From positions 1 to 64,000 of the forward strand of contig NZ_BDDS01000006.1 of NCBI RefSeq assembly GCF_001653135.1: DNA of 64,000 nucleotides. Direction: 5' to 3'. The stretch's first letter is position 1. The number at the start of each line of letters is the position of its first letter. Below, in pieces: positions 33,797 through 43,085 of this stretch. The notes below the pieces were generated by a model, which was not told the origin of the DNA, searched no databases, and saw nothing but the letters and a program-made list of their open reading frames with translations. This DNA is from Pseudoalteromonas neustonica. GTDB lineage: Bacteria > Pseudomonadota > Gammaproteobacteria > Enterobacterales > Alteromonadaceae. The position numbers and the translations under genes were made by a program.

Positions 33797-34471
33797 TTAT
33801 TCACCTAGCCCTTTGATCCGTTGTTGTAACTTAACTAAATACTGTTTTTTAGTGATCAACACATCAAGATCCCCTTCAAACGTATACACTTTTTTCATAT
33901 TAACAAGAGTGAATTTGCCTTTGATCAACGACATTGCACAACTTAAATTTATAAAATTAAAATACAATATAAAACGTTGCAGCGGATCTGTTTCAACTTG
34001 GCGTAAACCGAGTTTATTAGCTGTTCGCGGATTAATAATATAACTCGATGCTTTTAAAGTAATGTGTGTTGGCTGATGGTTTTCATACTCGCTTATCAGC
34101 GTTAATAGCCCTTCAATGTAGCCTGAAAATACCTGTTTAGTGCGCTGCTGCGCGCTATCTTTTGAATTAAGTACAAAATAGTAATCAAATAAACTTCCGC
34201 CATGTAGCACCAAACGTGCATTTTTTACTTTTTCACCAATCAACAAGGGTGAATAATATTTAAGGCTACCCGCTTTAATTCCGCTGGGTATGTCAATAAA
34301 TGGTGCAAATACAGAAAGACTGATTGAAACAGCAAATATTGATAAAAATAAAACTGAGAGCATAAAAAACAACCCTGCTAAAACGAGGTTACCTACAATA
34401 AATAACCCCGCTAATTTTAATTGAAAAGCGTGCTGTTGTTGTCGCGTGAGTAAATAAAACGTATGTTCCAT
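33797..34471 (-). CDS. Hypothetical inner-membrane protein
   Basis: 224 residues. A long hydrophobic region (about residues 20-60, two membrane segments: LAGLFIVGNLVLAGLFFML and SVLFLSIFAVSISLSVFA) is followed by a ~160-residue soluble domain with basic C-terminus. A family is not recognised. The stop lies 29 bp from the end of the convergent lipoprotein gene; the inverted repeat GGGCTA ... TAGCCC at 33786-33811 may serve both as a weak terminator. Confidence 0.65.
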   Translation of the reverse strand: MEHTFYLLTRQQQHAFQLKLAGLFIVGNLVLAGLFFMLSVLFLSIFAVSISLSVFAPFIDIPSGIKAGSLKYYSPLLIGEKVKNARLVLHGGSLFDYYFVLNSKDSAQQRTKQVFSGYIEGLLTLISEYENHQPTHITLKASSYIINPRTANKLGLRQVETDPLQRFILYFNFINLSCAMSLIKGKFTLVNMKKVYTFEGDLDVLITKKQYLVKLQQRIKGLGE

Positions 34472-34554
34472 TTTAATGCTGATCCTTATTTTTTTATATC
34501 GTCACTATATTCTCTCAATACAATGCCTGTAAATATAAAATAAGCATACGAAAG

Positions 34555-34920
34555 CTAGGGTGTGTTGACCTTTGTGGATTGAAATTTGTTCAATCTAGGG
34601 GCGATTTAATCGAGGCGCGAGGTTTGTAATCGAGTGGGCTCGATAACTGCTCCTGCGTTATTCTACTGGCTCACATCCATGTGAGAATAAGTAAAAATCG
34701 AGCAAAGCTTCCGCGTCCTGCTCACACCTCTTTGTTACCCTCTATGCAGGTAACAAAGAGTTAATCACCCTTAGGAAGAACCCTTTGGGCAGCGCATGTT
34801 TGGCATTTATACTGCGTTATCGCCTATTTATGGGGAGCAACCACACACCATAGGCGCTGCCTTGCCTAAATACCAAATAGACTGCTGCAAAATCAATCAC
34901 GAAAGGTCAACACGCCCTAG
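34555..34920 (-). repeat. MITE-like repeat family 1, copy C (inverted, expanded)
   Basis: 366 bp with both terminal inverted repeats intact: CTAGGGTGTGTTGACCTTT and AAAGGTCAACACGCCCTAG. It is inverted relative to copies A and B and carries an extra ~100 bp near 34630-34760 (a CGAGTGGGCTCG palindrome followed by unrelated sequence). Flanking bases show no obvious target duplication. The rest of 34472-35094 shows no gene. Confidence 0.87.
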
Positions 34921-35094
34921 ATACTTAACATGGCGATTCTATGGATAAACGAAAGTAAAATTTCAATATTATGGTCGTCAATTGTTTGGGGATATGTGAT
35001 GTTAAAAATGCCACTTTTGCTTTGTAATAAAACAAAAATGACATTTTAGCTAACCAGCGCTTTTAGTGCTTAAATAAAACTTGGTTCGACCAAA

Positions 35095-36798
35095 TTAAAT
35101 AATCGTTTTACGTGACCTTAGGTGATTAAAAGAGTCTTTTGAATATGCTTCTTTTACATCAATAAGTTGCTGATAACTACCAAGGAAGTACGTTTTTGTT
35201 GGGATTGCACTGTCTTTAAAGCTAATAAACGCGCCCTCAGTTCCATTAATTTGTGTCTCTCGGCTTACTTCAATCCAGTCCATTGCTCTATTGATATAAT
35301 TGTAGACCTCATTATTTTGGCCTTTTTCTTTTAACTCAACCGACTCATTCCACCATGTTTGATATTGAATAGTGTACTGAGATTTTGAATAAGGGAATGC
35401 AACGCGGGCGTTTGGCTCTTCTTCGCTTATTTCATCATAGAAAGGACCTGCTATAGCACCGAGCGTAACGTAACTAAACAGGCCTAAATCACTACTCTTC
35501 GCATTAATTAAATCTGACGTTAAACTCTGAATTAACTGATCTTTCCCTTCTTTTTTTAGACCACTAATTTTCACAACTTTAGATGTTAATTTATGTGGTG
35601 CAGGTGCATCAAAGTCAGGAGTGAATGGCATGCCATCGGTATTCGTTAAATTACCTACGTGCATTTTATTCTTTAGTACATCGTAAAGGGAGTTTCGTGA
35701 CCAATTACTCATTAATGCACTGTTATAGTTAGCTTTTGTATCTGTACCTTGGTGTACTGGTGTACTATTGCTAAAGTTGTTTGTTACAAATTCTTCTAGT
35801 GCCTGCCAACTTCCCTGCCAATAGCCGTACATAGAGCTCGGGTGGCATAACTTTCTAACTTCACTTGTCGCGTGCTCAGCAGCAACTGCATTAATTTTTA
35901 AATTAGTGCCGACCAGCATATCGGTACTTGCGTTATTTATAACGTCTTCCCATTGCGATAAAAGCTCAAACGTGGGCAAGAGTTGCGCATGCTCGTCATT
36001 AGTATTCCAGTTTATTACAAAACGATGGATCTCTTCTGGGATCTCAAATGCTTTTACTTTAAAGTTGGTCACTATACCGTAACTTAGGGCGCCGCCACCA
36101 CGTAATGCCCATAATAAAGCTTGATGGGATTTTTCGTTTACTTCAACAATATCACCGTTACCTAATACAACAGTAGCCCCCACCAGCGACTCACAGCACA
36201 TCCCTTTGCTACGTGTCCATGGTCCCCAGCCTCCGCCTTGAATAAAACCAGCTAAACCGACTGTTGCGCATGTACCATGAGGTATTGTCAATGGCGGGTT
36301 ATTATCAGCTAGCTTTGGCACCACCTGAAAAAAACGATAACCTGAGCCTATACTAGCAATATAGTCGCCGTTAACTTTATCAACGTTAAAATCTGTTAAT
36401 CGGCTCAAATCTAATAAAATCACATCGGTGCCCGTACACTCCCCTTCATGGTCGTGTCCACCAGAACGAACGCGGATCGGTAAGTTCAAGCTAATAGCTT
36501 GCTTATATGCCTGTGCTACATTTTTTGTTGATTCACACATTATAATAACAGCAGGATTGAATCGTAAACGAGTATTAAATATAAGGGTTTGCGCTTGATA
36601 CCCTGTTAACCCTGGAGTTTCAGACACTGATGGGGATGCTTGAGTTAGCAGCTGATCATCTTTAAAATCCAAAGACTTAAGTGCTTGAACCAACCTTAGC
36701 GTATTATTCCAATAAGTTGCCATCAGGCTCTGGGCGCTTTTTAGCTGTTCGTGCGGCTGTTGCGAAACTTCATGAACTGTATTTTGGTTATTCATCAT
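35095..36798 (-). CDS. Berberine-bridge-type FAD-linked oxidase
   Basis: 567 residues. An FAD_binding_4 domain carries the bicovalent flavin signature: RSGGHDHEG with His115 and GTCATVGLAGFIQGGG with Cys177. A C-terminal BBE-like part follows. No signal peptide. Such enzymes oxidise alcohols, sugars or complex secondary metabolites with O2. It is the last gene of a three-gene unit: its start overlaps the decarboxylase stop (ATGATG at 36798, RBS AAAGGG). It may act on an aldehyde or adduct made by the two upstream enzymes; the actual substrate is unknown. Confidence 0.82.
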   Translation of the reverse strand: MMNNQNTVHEVSQQPHEQLKSAQSLMATYWNNTLRLVQALKSLDFKDDQLLTQASPSVSETPGLTGYQAQTLIFNTRLRFNPAVIIMCESTKNVAQAYKQAISLNLPIRVRSGGHDHEGECTGTDVILLDLSRLTDFNVDKVNGDYIASIGSGYRFFQVVPKLADNNPPLTIPHGTCATVGLAGFIQGGGWGPWTRSKGMCCESLVGATVVLGNGDIVEVNEKSHQALLWALRGGGALSYGIVTNFKVKAFEIPEEIHRFVINWNTNDEHAQLLPTFELLSQWEDVINNASTDMLVGTNLKINAVAAEHATSEVRKLCHPSSMYGYWQGSWQALEEFVTNNFSNSTPVHQGTDTKANYNSALMSNWSRNSLYDVLKNKMHVGNLTNTDGMPFTPDFDAPAPHKLTSKVVKISGLKKEGKDQLIQSLTSDLINAKSSDLGLFSYVTLGAIAGPFYDEISEEEPNARVAFPYSKSQYTIQYQTWWNESVELKEKGQNNEVYNYINRAMDWIEVSRETQINGTEGAFISFKDSAIPTKTYFLGSYQQLIDVKEAYSKDSFNHLRSRKTII

Positions 36799-38564
36799 AT
36801 ATTCCCTTTATTATCCTTGTGACATAAACACTCGTCACGTTTTTGACCGGTTACTGACTCTGCAAGCGTTTGAATTGCTGGCGCTAAATCATCACGTGCA
36901 ATATCAACTTTAATGAGGTAAGGCGCTGATGTATTTTCATATAAAATATTAAATGCATCTTGTAGATTTGCCACTGAATTGACATTTAAATATTTAACAC
37001 CGTAAGCCTGAGCTAACGCTTCGTAATCCCAAGAAGGTAATTCATCAAAAGGAGCAAATTTTCCTTCAGGTGTAAATGCGCAAATATCTACAAATGATTG
37101 CTCAATAGCATAAACCTCGTTACTCATTACAAATACAGCGGTATTACAGTGATTACGCCTCAGCGTTGAAAGTGTCTGGCACATCATCATAAACCCGCCA
37201 TCCCCTGCAATTACAATACTACGGTTATCATTTGCAAGTGATACACCTAAAGAGCACCCTGTTTCATGTCCCAGAGATCCCCATGCGGCATCACTGACGA
37301 AGTGATTTTTTTCTATGCCAATCAATCTTGCAGCCATATAAAGTGATGAGCTTTCACCTAAAATAAGGTTATATCTTTTTAAGGGACTCGATTCATTTAA
37401 CTCTTGTTGATAAAAAGTAAAGAAGCTTTCGTAACTAATTTGGCTGCACAAATCGCTATGCTTAGTGAGCGGCAGTGCATTGAAGCCAAAATTGTCGGGC
37501 TTTGAAAACGTCACGTTAAAGCCTGCTGATGAACACAAAAAATGCGCAATCAATTCATTAATGAATACTGCTAGGCTGGTATGAATAAAGTGATCACTGT
37601 TACCAACAAGCGCACCATCCATATTGACTCTTATTAGATCAGAGCCTTGATTTGTCAGCATCGTGATGTAGTCATCAGTAAAAATGACCCCAAGCGCTAA
37701 AACTGCATCGCATTGCGACACATAATCGAACGTTTCAGGTAATGAGGCTTCGCCTGCATAGGTGCCTACAAATAATTTATGGCTAATTTCGCTTCGCTCG
37801 CTGATCACCGATTTAGCCAATGTGCTTGTGGTATAAGGTATATTAAGTAAATGTAAAAGTGACTCTACCTTGTCTTGTAAGCCTAACCTTGCGATCTCTA
37901 TCCCCAGCATAATTATTGGCTGTTTTGCACTTTCTAGCTTTTGTATGGTCTGTTGTAGTAATGTTTTTTGCATACCTAGGTTAGCTGGTGAATCGGTAAT
38001 AACCAGCGGTTGCATGGGTGCTTTGCATTCTGCCCCCCAGACATTTTGCCAAGCTTCTAAGTAAATTGGCCTTTTTTCTTTTATTGCACACGCTAATGCT
38101 GCATCTATAATAGTTGGAGCCATCTCAGGATCTGACAGTATTTCACTTGCCACGGTCACACTTTCAAATATGACTTGGTTTGAATTATAATTACCCGTTG
38201 AGTGATGAAATAATGCGCCTGTATCTGCGATAATTTTTCGATCATCAATTGATGGGCTAGCCGTGATCACCACCACAGGATTTCTTTCTACATAGGCGCC
38301 TGCAATTGCGTTTATAACACTTAATGTACCGACTCCATATTGCACCGATACTGCGCCAATTCCTCTGTAACGAGCATAACCTTCGGCCGCATAACCTGCA
38401 CCTAGCTCCGTTATGTCACCAACCGCATCAATACCATCAAACTTATCAAGTGCGCTCATAAACTCCTGTACATAGTCACCCGGTACTTGAAATATTTTTT
38501 CTAGACTTTGCTCTTTTAAGCGCGTTAATAAATAGTCAGCAACTGTAAAATTATTGGTACTCAT
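36795..38564 (-). CDS. ThDP-dependent 2-oxoacid decarboxylase (pyruvate/indolepyruvate decarboxylase family)
   Basis: 589 residues from the ATG at 38564, chosen for AAGGAATT upstream; a further upstream start would overlap the neighbour more. ThDP-enzyme core: DITELGAGYAAEGYAR with catalytic Glu53, the decarboxylase HH pair at 120-121 (GALFHHSTG), and the cofactor motif GDGGFMMMCQTLSTLRRN with NEVYAIEQ. The HH pair argues for a decarboxylase rather than acetolactate synthase. It would turn an aromatic or branched 2-oxo acid into an aldehyde. It overlaps the preceding oxidase gene by 14 bp. Confidence 0.85.
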   Translation of the reverse strand: MSTNNFTVADYLLTRLKEQSLEKIFQVPGDYVQEFMSALDKFDGIDAVGDITELGAGYAAEGYARYRGIGAVSVQYGVGTLSVINAIAGAYVERNPVVVITASPSIDDRKIIADTGALFHHSTGNYNSNQVIFESVTVASEILSDPEMAPTIIDAALACAIKEKRPIYLEAWQNVWGAECKAPMQPLVITDSPANLGMQKTLLQQTIQKLESAKQPIIMLGIEIARLGLQDKVESLLHLLNIPYTTSTLAKSVISERSEISHKLFVGTYAGEASLPETFDYVSQCDAVLALGVIFTDDYITMLTNQGSDLIRVNMDGALVGNSDHFIHTSLAVFINELIAHFLCSSAGFNVTFSKPDNFGFNALPLTKHSDLCSQISYESFFTFYQQELNESSPLKRYNLILGESSSLYMAARLIGIEKNHFVSDAAWGSLGHETGCSLGVSLANDNRSIVIAGDGGFMMMCQTLSTLRRNHCNTAVFVMSNEVYAIEQSFVDICAFTPEGKFAPFDELPSWDYEALAQAYGVKYLNVNSVANLQDAFNILYENTSAPYLIKVDIARDDLAPAIQTLAESVTGQKRDECLCHKDNKGNI

Positions 38565-40344
38565 GGTTAATTCCTTCGTACGCAAATTTCGTTACTTCAT
38601 TAAGTGTATTACTGCTTGCATTAGGCTGCACTTTTTCACTTTGATCTTTGCAGGTCTTATTGCAATTAACAGGTAGATAATTATGCTTTTGATCTAACCA
38701 GCATGGTGTGGGTAAATCAAAAAACTCCTCGAGTGTTGATTCTGCTGTATTTAATGCACCTTCAACCCAGCCTTGTTCGTATGAGTACGCCTCACCAATA
38801 ATATATATGTTTTCTTTATCAACAGGGTGGCGCATACGACACATAATTTCATCTAAACGATAATTTGCTTTCCACTCATGCCAACCCCCGCCATAAGGGG
38901 CGTCTCCCCAATCTTGGTAAATGGCCGAATACGGCATTGCTAATTCTTTTTGCTCATGAAGCGCTTCTATTTGTCTGTGTGCAGCTTCCACCATGCCAGT
39001 GGTTATTTGGCATTGGCTTTTAGGGACTATTTCTTGTGGGGTATAACCTTCACATCCATAGCTTGGTGTGTAACCAGAATATAACTCACCAGACTCTAAG
39101 CCTTTCCAATAGGGGATAGAGCCAATATCATTATATGACGCCATCAATAACGAATTTGTATTTGGTAAACCGCCTGCTTGGTCGCACTCTGTTCCCATAT
39201 AATATGTTTGCCTAATTGGTAAGTCGGTCACTGAACGACCTGCAACTAGACCTAAACTTCGCCACCAAGGCTGCTCGTAAGCCATAAACATTTTTAGCGC
39301 TTTTTGTATAAGTACTGAGGGGATATTTTCTTTTAACCATGGATCAGCAAAAAATTCAGACTCAATAAGCTCCAATGAACGTCTTGGCATTGCCAAAATT
39401 AACCGTTTCGTTTTTACAATTTCCTGATCAGTGACGGTTAAGTCATCAACTGTTTTGCCATATTGATCTGTGCACGTTGATTGAAATATTAATTCATATC
39501 GATAATCAGGATCATCCAAATAGTTAATTTTCACTAACCGTTTATTCATTTTCACTTTGTCATCTTCGGCTAAACAGCTTGGTAACGCTTTAAACTGCGC
39601 GCACAGTGTTAATGGCAGTGCCTGGAATCCATCAGTAAGAGTGAGAAACTCAGTGTCATCACTGTATTCTGTTGCGGGAAGCTGAGTAACCGCACTTGCA
39701 TTAGCAACATTAGCATCGTACCCGCCAGCCTCTTTCATAAATAAATAGGCTTCGTTACTTAGTACTCGCTCAAGTAGATTCCAAAAACCATACTTCCAAA
39801 TCTCTTTGCCAAATACTTTCACTTTCATTTGCTCACACAGACTCATGTCAGCAAAACCAGGACAAATTAAGTTCATCACCTTAACTTGCAAATCCTCAGG
39901 GCCAAAGCCGCGTTCAGATGCGTTTAAGTTATAAGGTATTTTATCAGGGCACTGCGCAAAATCTCGGTAACGAAAATATTGACCGCGCAGATAAAAAAGA
40001 TTATTTTCACTGCCCGCTTTTACATCTTTCAAAGCGGGATCTTTTGAATTAGGATACATGGGTAAAGAAGAACCCATTGGGAAATCTTGCGTTTTCAGGT
40101 TCAGATTATTAACTAATGCATTAACCATGACATGATCTGAAGGAATAAAACGCATTCCCCCTAACTCAGCAACTACATTCGGTAACCCGGGCAGTGTTTT
40201 ACTGTATAAACGTCCCCCTATGCGGTCACTGTATTCAAATAGTGCTATACGTTTTGCTTTGCCTTCATGCTGTTGTAGCCTCCACGCACTGTAAACACCA
40301 GACACGCCACCACCAACAATTGCTATATCAAGTTCGTTCTTCAT
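38551..40344 (-). CDS. Flavin amine oxidase, L-amino-acid oxidase-like
   Basis: 597 residues without signal peptide. The Rossmann motif AIVGGGVSGVYSAWRL (about 8-23) and ALFEYSDRIGGRL bind FAD; the C-terminal block IYIIGEAYSYEQGWVEGALN completes the amine oxidase fold. Marine Pseudoalteromonas are known for L-amino-acid oxidases with antibacterial H2O2 production; this protein resembles that group, and its operon partner suggests an aromatic amino acid substrate converted to a 2-oxo acid. First gene of the operon; a terminator separates it from the TonB receptor gene upstream. Confidence 0.82.
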   Translation of the reverse strand: MKNELDIAIVGGGVSGVYSAWRLQQHEGKAKRIALFEYSDRIGGRLYSKTLPGLPNVVAELGGMRFIPSDHVMVNALVNNLNLKTQDFPMGSSLPMYPNSKDPALKDVKAGSENNLFYLRGQYFRYRDFAQCPDKIPYNLNASERGFGPEDLQVKVMNLICPGFADMSLCEQMKVKVFGKEIWKYGFWNLLERVLSNEAYLFMKEAGGYDANVANASAVTQLPATEYSDDTEFLTLTDGFQALPLTLCAQFKALPSCLAEDDKVKMNKRLVKINYLDDPDYRYELIFQSTCTDQYGKTVDDLTVTDQEIVKTKRLILAMPRRSLELIESEFFADPWLKENIPSVLIQKALKMFMAYEQPWWRSLGLVAGRSVTDLPIRQTYYMGTECDQAGGLPNTNSLLMASYNDIGSIPYWKGLESGELYSGYTPSYGCEGYTPQEIVPKSQCQITTGMVEAAHRQIEALHEQKELAMPYSAIYQDWGDAPYGGGWHEWKANYRLDEIMCRMRHPVDKENIYIIGEAYSYEQGWVEGALNTAESTLEEFFDLPTPCWLDQKHNYLPVNCNKTCKDQSEKVQPNASSNTLNEVTKFAYEGINHEYQ

Positions 40345-40443
40345 AATTGTTTATTCCTTAACTAAATTAAGCTAAGGCTAGTCAAAAATAATTACGAGTT
40401 CTATTACACGCTATTACAAAATGAACTGTGACTATAAATTCAC

Positions 40444-40472
40444 AAAAAAAGGTAAGCCTAAGCTTACCTTTT
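40444..40472 (-). terminator. Rho-independent terminator of the TonB receptor gene
   Basis: On the minus strand AAAAGGTAAGC and GCTTACCTTTTTTT form a perfect stem with a T-run, 28 bp after the receptor stop. It isolates the receptor gene from the amine oxidase operon. Confidence 0.88.
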
Positions 40473-40499
40473 AATGTTTAAACCAGGTTTTTTTAGTAA

Positions 40500-42722
40500 T
40501 TAAAGCTCAAAATCTTTCTTAAACTTAATACCAAATTCACTGCGGTCATTACTGCGCATCACGCCTACAAAACCCGATTGTTGCAGACGACCTACATCGT
40601 AAACTTCGTTTAGCACATTTTCGCCGTATAATGTCACTTCCATATCGCCATAAGCATTAAGGTAAGAAATATTAAAACCGACTAACTCACGCGAATCAAT
40701 TTGCTCACTTTGGTTAAATACTGACTGACCTTGCATATCACTACGGTATGAATAGTTAGCATTAAGTGCAATTGTGCCGCCGTTACTTAAGTCAACAAAG
40801 TAAGATGGCGCAACCATTACAGTCCAACGTGGTGTTAATGCCGGTGAATCTCCGATACCAATACCTTGTACGCCAGCATCAACCTCTGTAATTTCAGAAT
40901 CTAAATAACCAACGGCGCTGCGAATAGTGAAATCATCTGTAATTGCGATAGTTGTTTCAAGCTCAATACCTTGTGCTTTTGAAGCACCTGCATTTTCAAC
41001 AATTGTTACAAACCCACCACCAGCCGTTGGATCAGAAAATGGTAATGCCAAGTCTGTGTAATCAGTTACAAACACAGCAAGCATCATAGATACATTTTCA
41101 TGTACCTGCCCTTTTAAACCCAGCTCGTAGTTAATTGCTTTAGTTTCATCAAACGGTACGAATTGATCAGGCCCACCAAATGGACGAGGCGGAAAGCCCC
41201 CTGTTTGATAACCTTTTTGAATTTGACCGTATACGTTCATGTTGTTGCTAAGTTGGTAAGATGCGTTTACATCCCATGTTACTGCATCAAAATCAGCGGT
41301 TACGTATTTACGCTCAGAAAAACTTGGGAATACCGCATTCGCTGCTTTTTTATCTTTTGAATAACGAAGACCACCACCAATGCTTAAATCATCAGTTAAG
41401 TCATAGCTTGCATTTATATACGCTGCATATGAGTTGGTTTCTTGGTTTACGTCAAAGAAGCCGTAGTCTCCAAATGATGCTGATACGCCATCATTTAATA
41501 AACCATTCGGAGTATTCCAAGGACTAAATACAAAAGGACCTGAACGTGTAAAGCCATCTTCGTTGAAATAATAAAGGCCAGATACAAAGTCCATGTCCGC
41601 AAATGTACCGTTTAATTGAATTTCAAACGAGTATTGATCCGCGCCACCCTCTTCTGGAAATTCTGATAAATTAAGCGCCGTTGCATCATCATCCAAACCG
41701 CCGTCATATTCTGACGTACGATAACTTGAAATAAACTTAGCCGAGTAAATATCGTTAATCGCCCAATCAGCACTCAACGATGTACCCCAACCTGAATATG
41801 ACGTTGATTCAATACCTGCAACAGTTGATGCTAAATCATCTGGATTTGCAGGTAGCATGTCAGCTGTTAATAGTGGGAAGTCGCCATTAAAAGGGTCGCT
41901 TGCATCTAATGGTTGTGTTAATTCGATTGTGTAAGGTGATTGGCCCGATTCATTATCAACAGCATCCAATGAGAAAACCATTGAAAAATCACTATTTGCT
42001 TGCCATTTTAGTGCAACGCGCCCGCTCGTTTCTTGTTCTTCGCCAATTTCTTTTTCAGGATTGGCTAAATTGATTGCTCTACCTACACCATCACGTTTTT
42101 TGTAAGATGCACTGGCAGACATACTCAGCTCATCAGTCAATGCATTATTAAAATACACATCGCCAGCGATGCGCCCACGAGAGCCCACTTTTGCTGTCGT
42201 TGTTAAAATACCTTCATCACCGGGCTGTTTTGTAATGATATTTACTGCGCCACCTAATGTATTACGCCCATATAAAGTCCCTTGAGGGCCACGTAACACC
42301 TCCACACGCTCAACGTTTGGTAATGACAAGTTAGAACCCATTTGACGCCCTAGGTAAACGCCATCTAGGTATACACCAACACCAGGATCTGTGGTGATGA
42401 TGTGATCTTGTAAGCCTATGCCACGAATAAAAACAGATGCATGGGCTGCATTACCCACACCATAACGAGTAATATTTAGGTTAGGTACATATTTACCTAT
42501 GTCTTCAAGATTACTCATATTGGCTTTATCGATAAGATCTTCACCGATTGAAGTCACCGCTGTTGGGGATTCAAAAATACTTTCGGTGCGCTTACGTGCT
42601 GTTATTTCGATTTTCTCAAAAGCATCCTGCTTTGCAGTGGTTTTTTCATCTTGAGCATAAGTTGTAGTCGCAAAAGTGGCAATTATTGCTAAGCTTAACT
42701 GTGAAAGGTTACGTAATTTCAA
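40500..42722 (-). CDS. TonB-dependent outer-membrane receptor
   Basis: 741 residues from a TTG at 42722, preceded by GGAGAG. The open frame extends to 42896, but that part spans a terminator hairpin. Signal peptide 1-23 (ending YAQ). A TonB-box-like IEITARKR follows at about 40, then a plug domain (SPTAVTSIGEDLIDKAN ... VERVEVLRGPQGTLYGRNTLGGAVNIITKQP) and a beta-barrel ending in an aromatic residue context (GIKFKKDFEL). Such receptors take up siderophores, carbohydrates or other ligands. The ligand is unknown; the long N-terminal repeat AVNIITKQPG subtype resembles receptors for larger metabolites. Followed by the amine oxidase operon. Confidence 0.9.
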   Translation of the reverse strand: MKLRNLSQLSLAIIATFATTTYAQDEKTTAKQDAFEKIEITARKRTESIFESPTAVTSIGEDLIDKANMSNLEDIGKYVPNLNITRYGVGNAAHASVFIRGIGLQDHIITTDPGVGVYLDGVYLGRQMGSNLSLPNVERVEVLRGPQGTLYGRNTLGGAVNIITKQPGDEGILTTTAKVGSRGRIAGDVYFNNALTDELSMSASASYKKRDGVGRAINLANPEKEIGEEQETSGRVALKWQANSDFSMVFSLDAVDNESGQSPYTIELTQPLDASDPFNGDFPLLTADMLPANPDDLASTVAGIESTSYSGWGTSLSADWAINDIYSAKFISSYRTSEYDGGLDDDATALNLSEFPEEGGADQYSFEIQLNGTFADMDFVSGLYYFNEDGFTRSGPFVFSPWNTPNGLLNDGVSASFGDYGFFDVNQETNSYAAYINASYDLTDDLSIGGGLRYSKDKKAANAVFPSFSERKYVTADFDAVTWDVNASYQLSNNMNVYGQIQKGYQTGGFPPRPFGGPDQFVPFDETKAINYELGLKGQVHENVSMMLAVFVTDYTDLALPFSDPTAGGGFVTIVENAGASKAQGIELETTIAITDDFTIRSAVGYLDSEITEVDAGVQGIGIGDSPALTPRWTVMVAPSYFVDLSNGGTIALNANYSYRSDMQGQSVFNQSEQIDSRELVGFNISYLNAYGDMEVTLYGENVLNEVYDVGRLQQSGFVGVMRSNDRSEFGIKFKKDFEL

Positions 42723-42781
42723 AATTCTCTCCAAAGGATACCGTGTGTGTGTTTGCGCTGTTTTAAATATCAGGCACAAAA

Positions 42782-42824
42782 AAAGATGCTTAAATAAGCA
42801 TCTTTCCTCTGGAAGGATATTATA
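42782..42824 (-). promoter_or_regulatory. Leader with terminator hairpin, tiny uORF and TATAAT box upstream of TonB receptor gene
   Basis: On the minus strand GATGCTTATTTAAGCATC followed by TTTTTTTGTG is a typical intrinsic terminator, 55-80 bases before the receptor start codon and with no minus-strand gene upstream. Within its 5' arm lies AGAGGAAAG then ATG CTT ATT TAA, a ribosome site and a three-codon ORF. A TATAAT box is at 42819-42824, so transcription could begin just ahead of the hairpin. This suggests attenuation or an sRNA; it is inference from pattern. Confidence 0.4.
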
Positions 42825-43085
42825 TGACAGTATTGTGAATTTGTGTATAAATTTAATGTAAGTCGTCACTTTTATTACTTTAGTTAAACATTTCATTAAT
42901 TATGATAATAAACCATTCGCAAATAGGATTTATAAAACCTAAAAAAAACAAATTACAGATTATTTACCCATTACAAGAACAAAAACAACATACATAAGAT
43001 AAAATAAAACATAACATTCGATAATTTACCCCTTTCATTCTATAATGTAGTCGAAATCAACATACTAAACACCTAGGACACACAT

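Noticed and set aside
42723..42896. N-terminal extension of the TonB receptor frame
   Set aside because: It spans a terminator hairpin and would put 58 residues before the signal peptide; TTG 42722 has GGAGAG and starts directly at the signal peptide.
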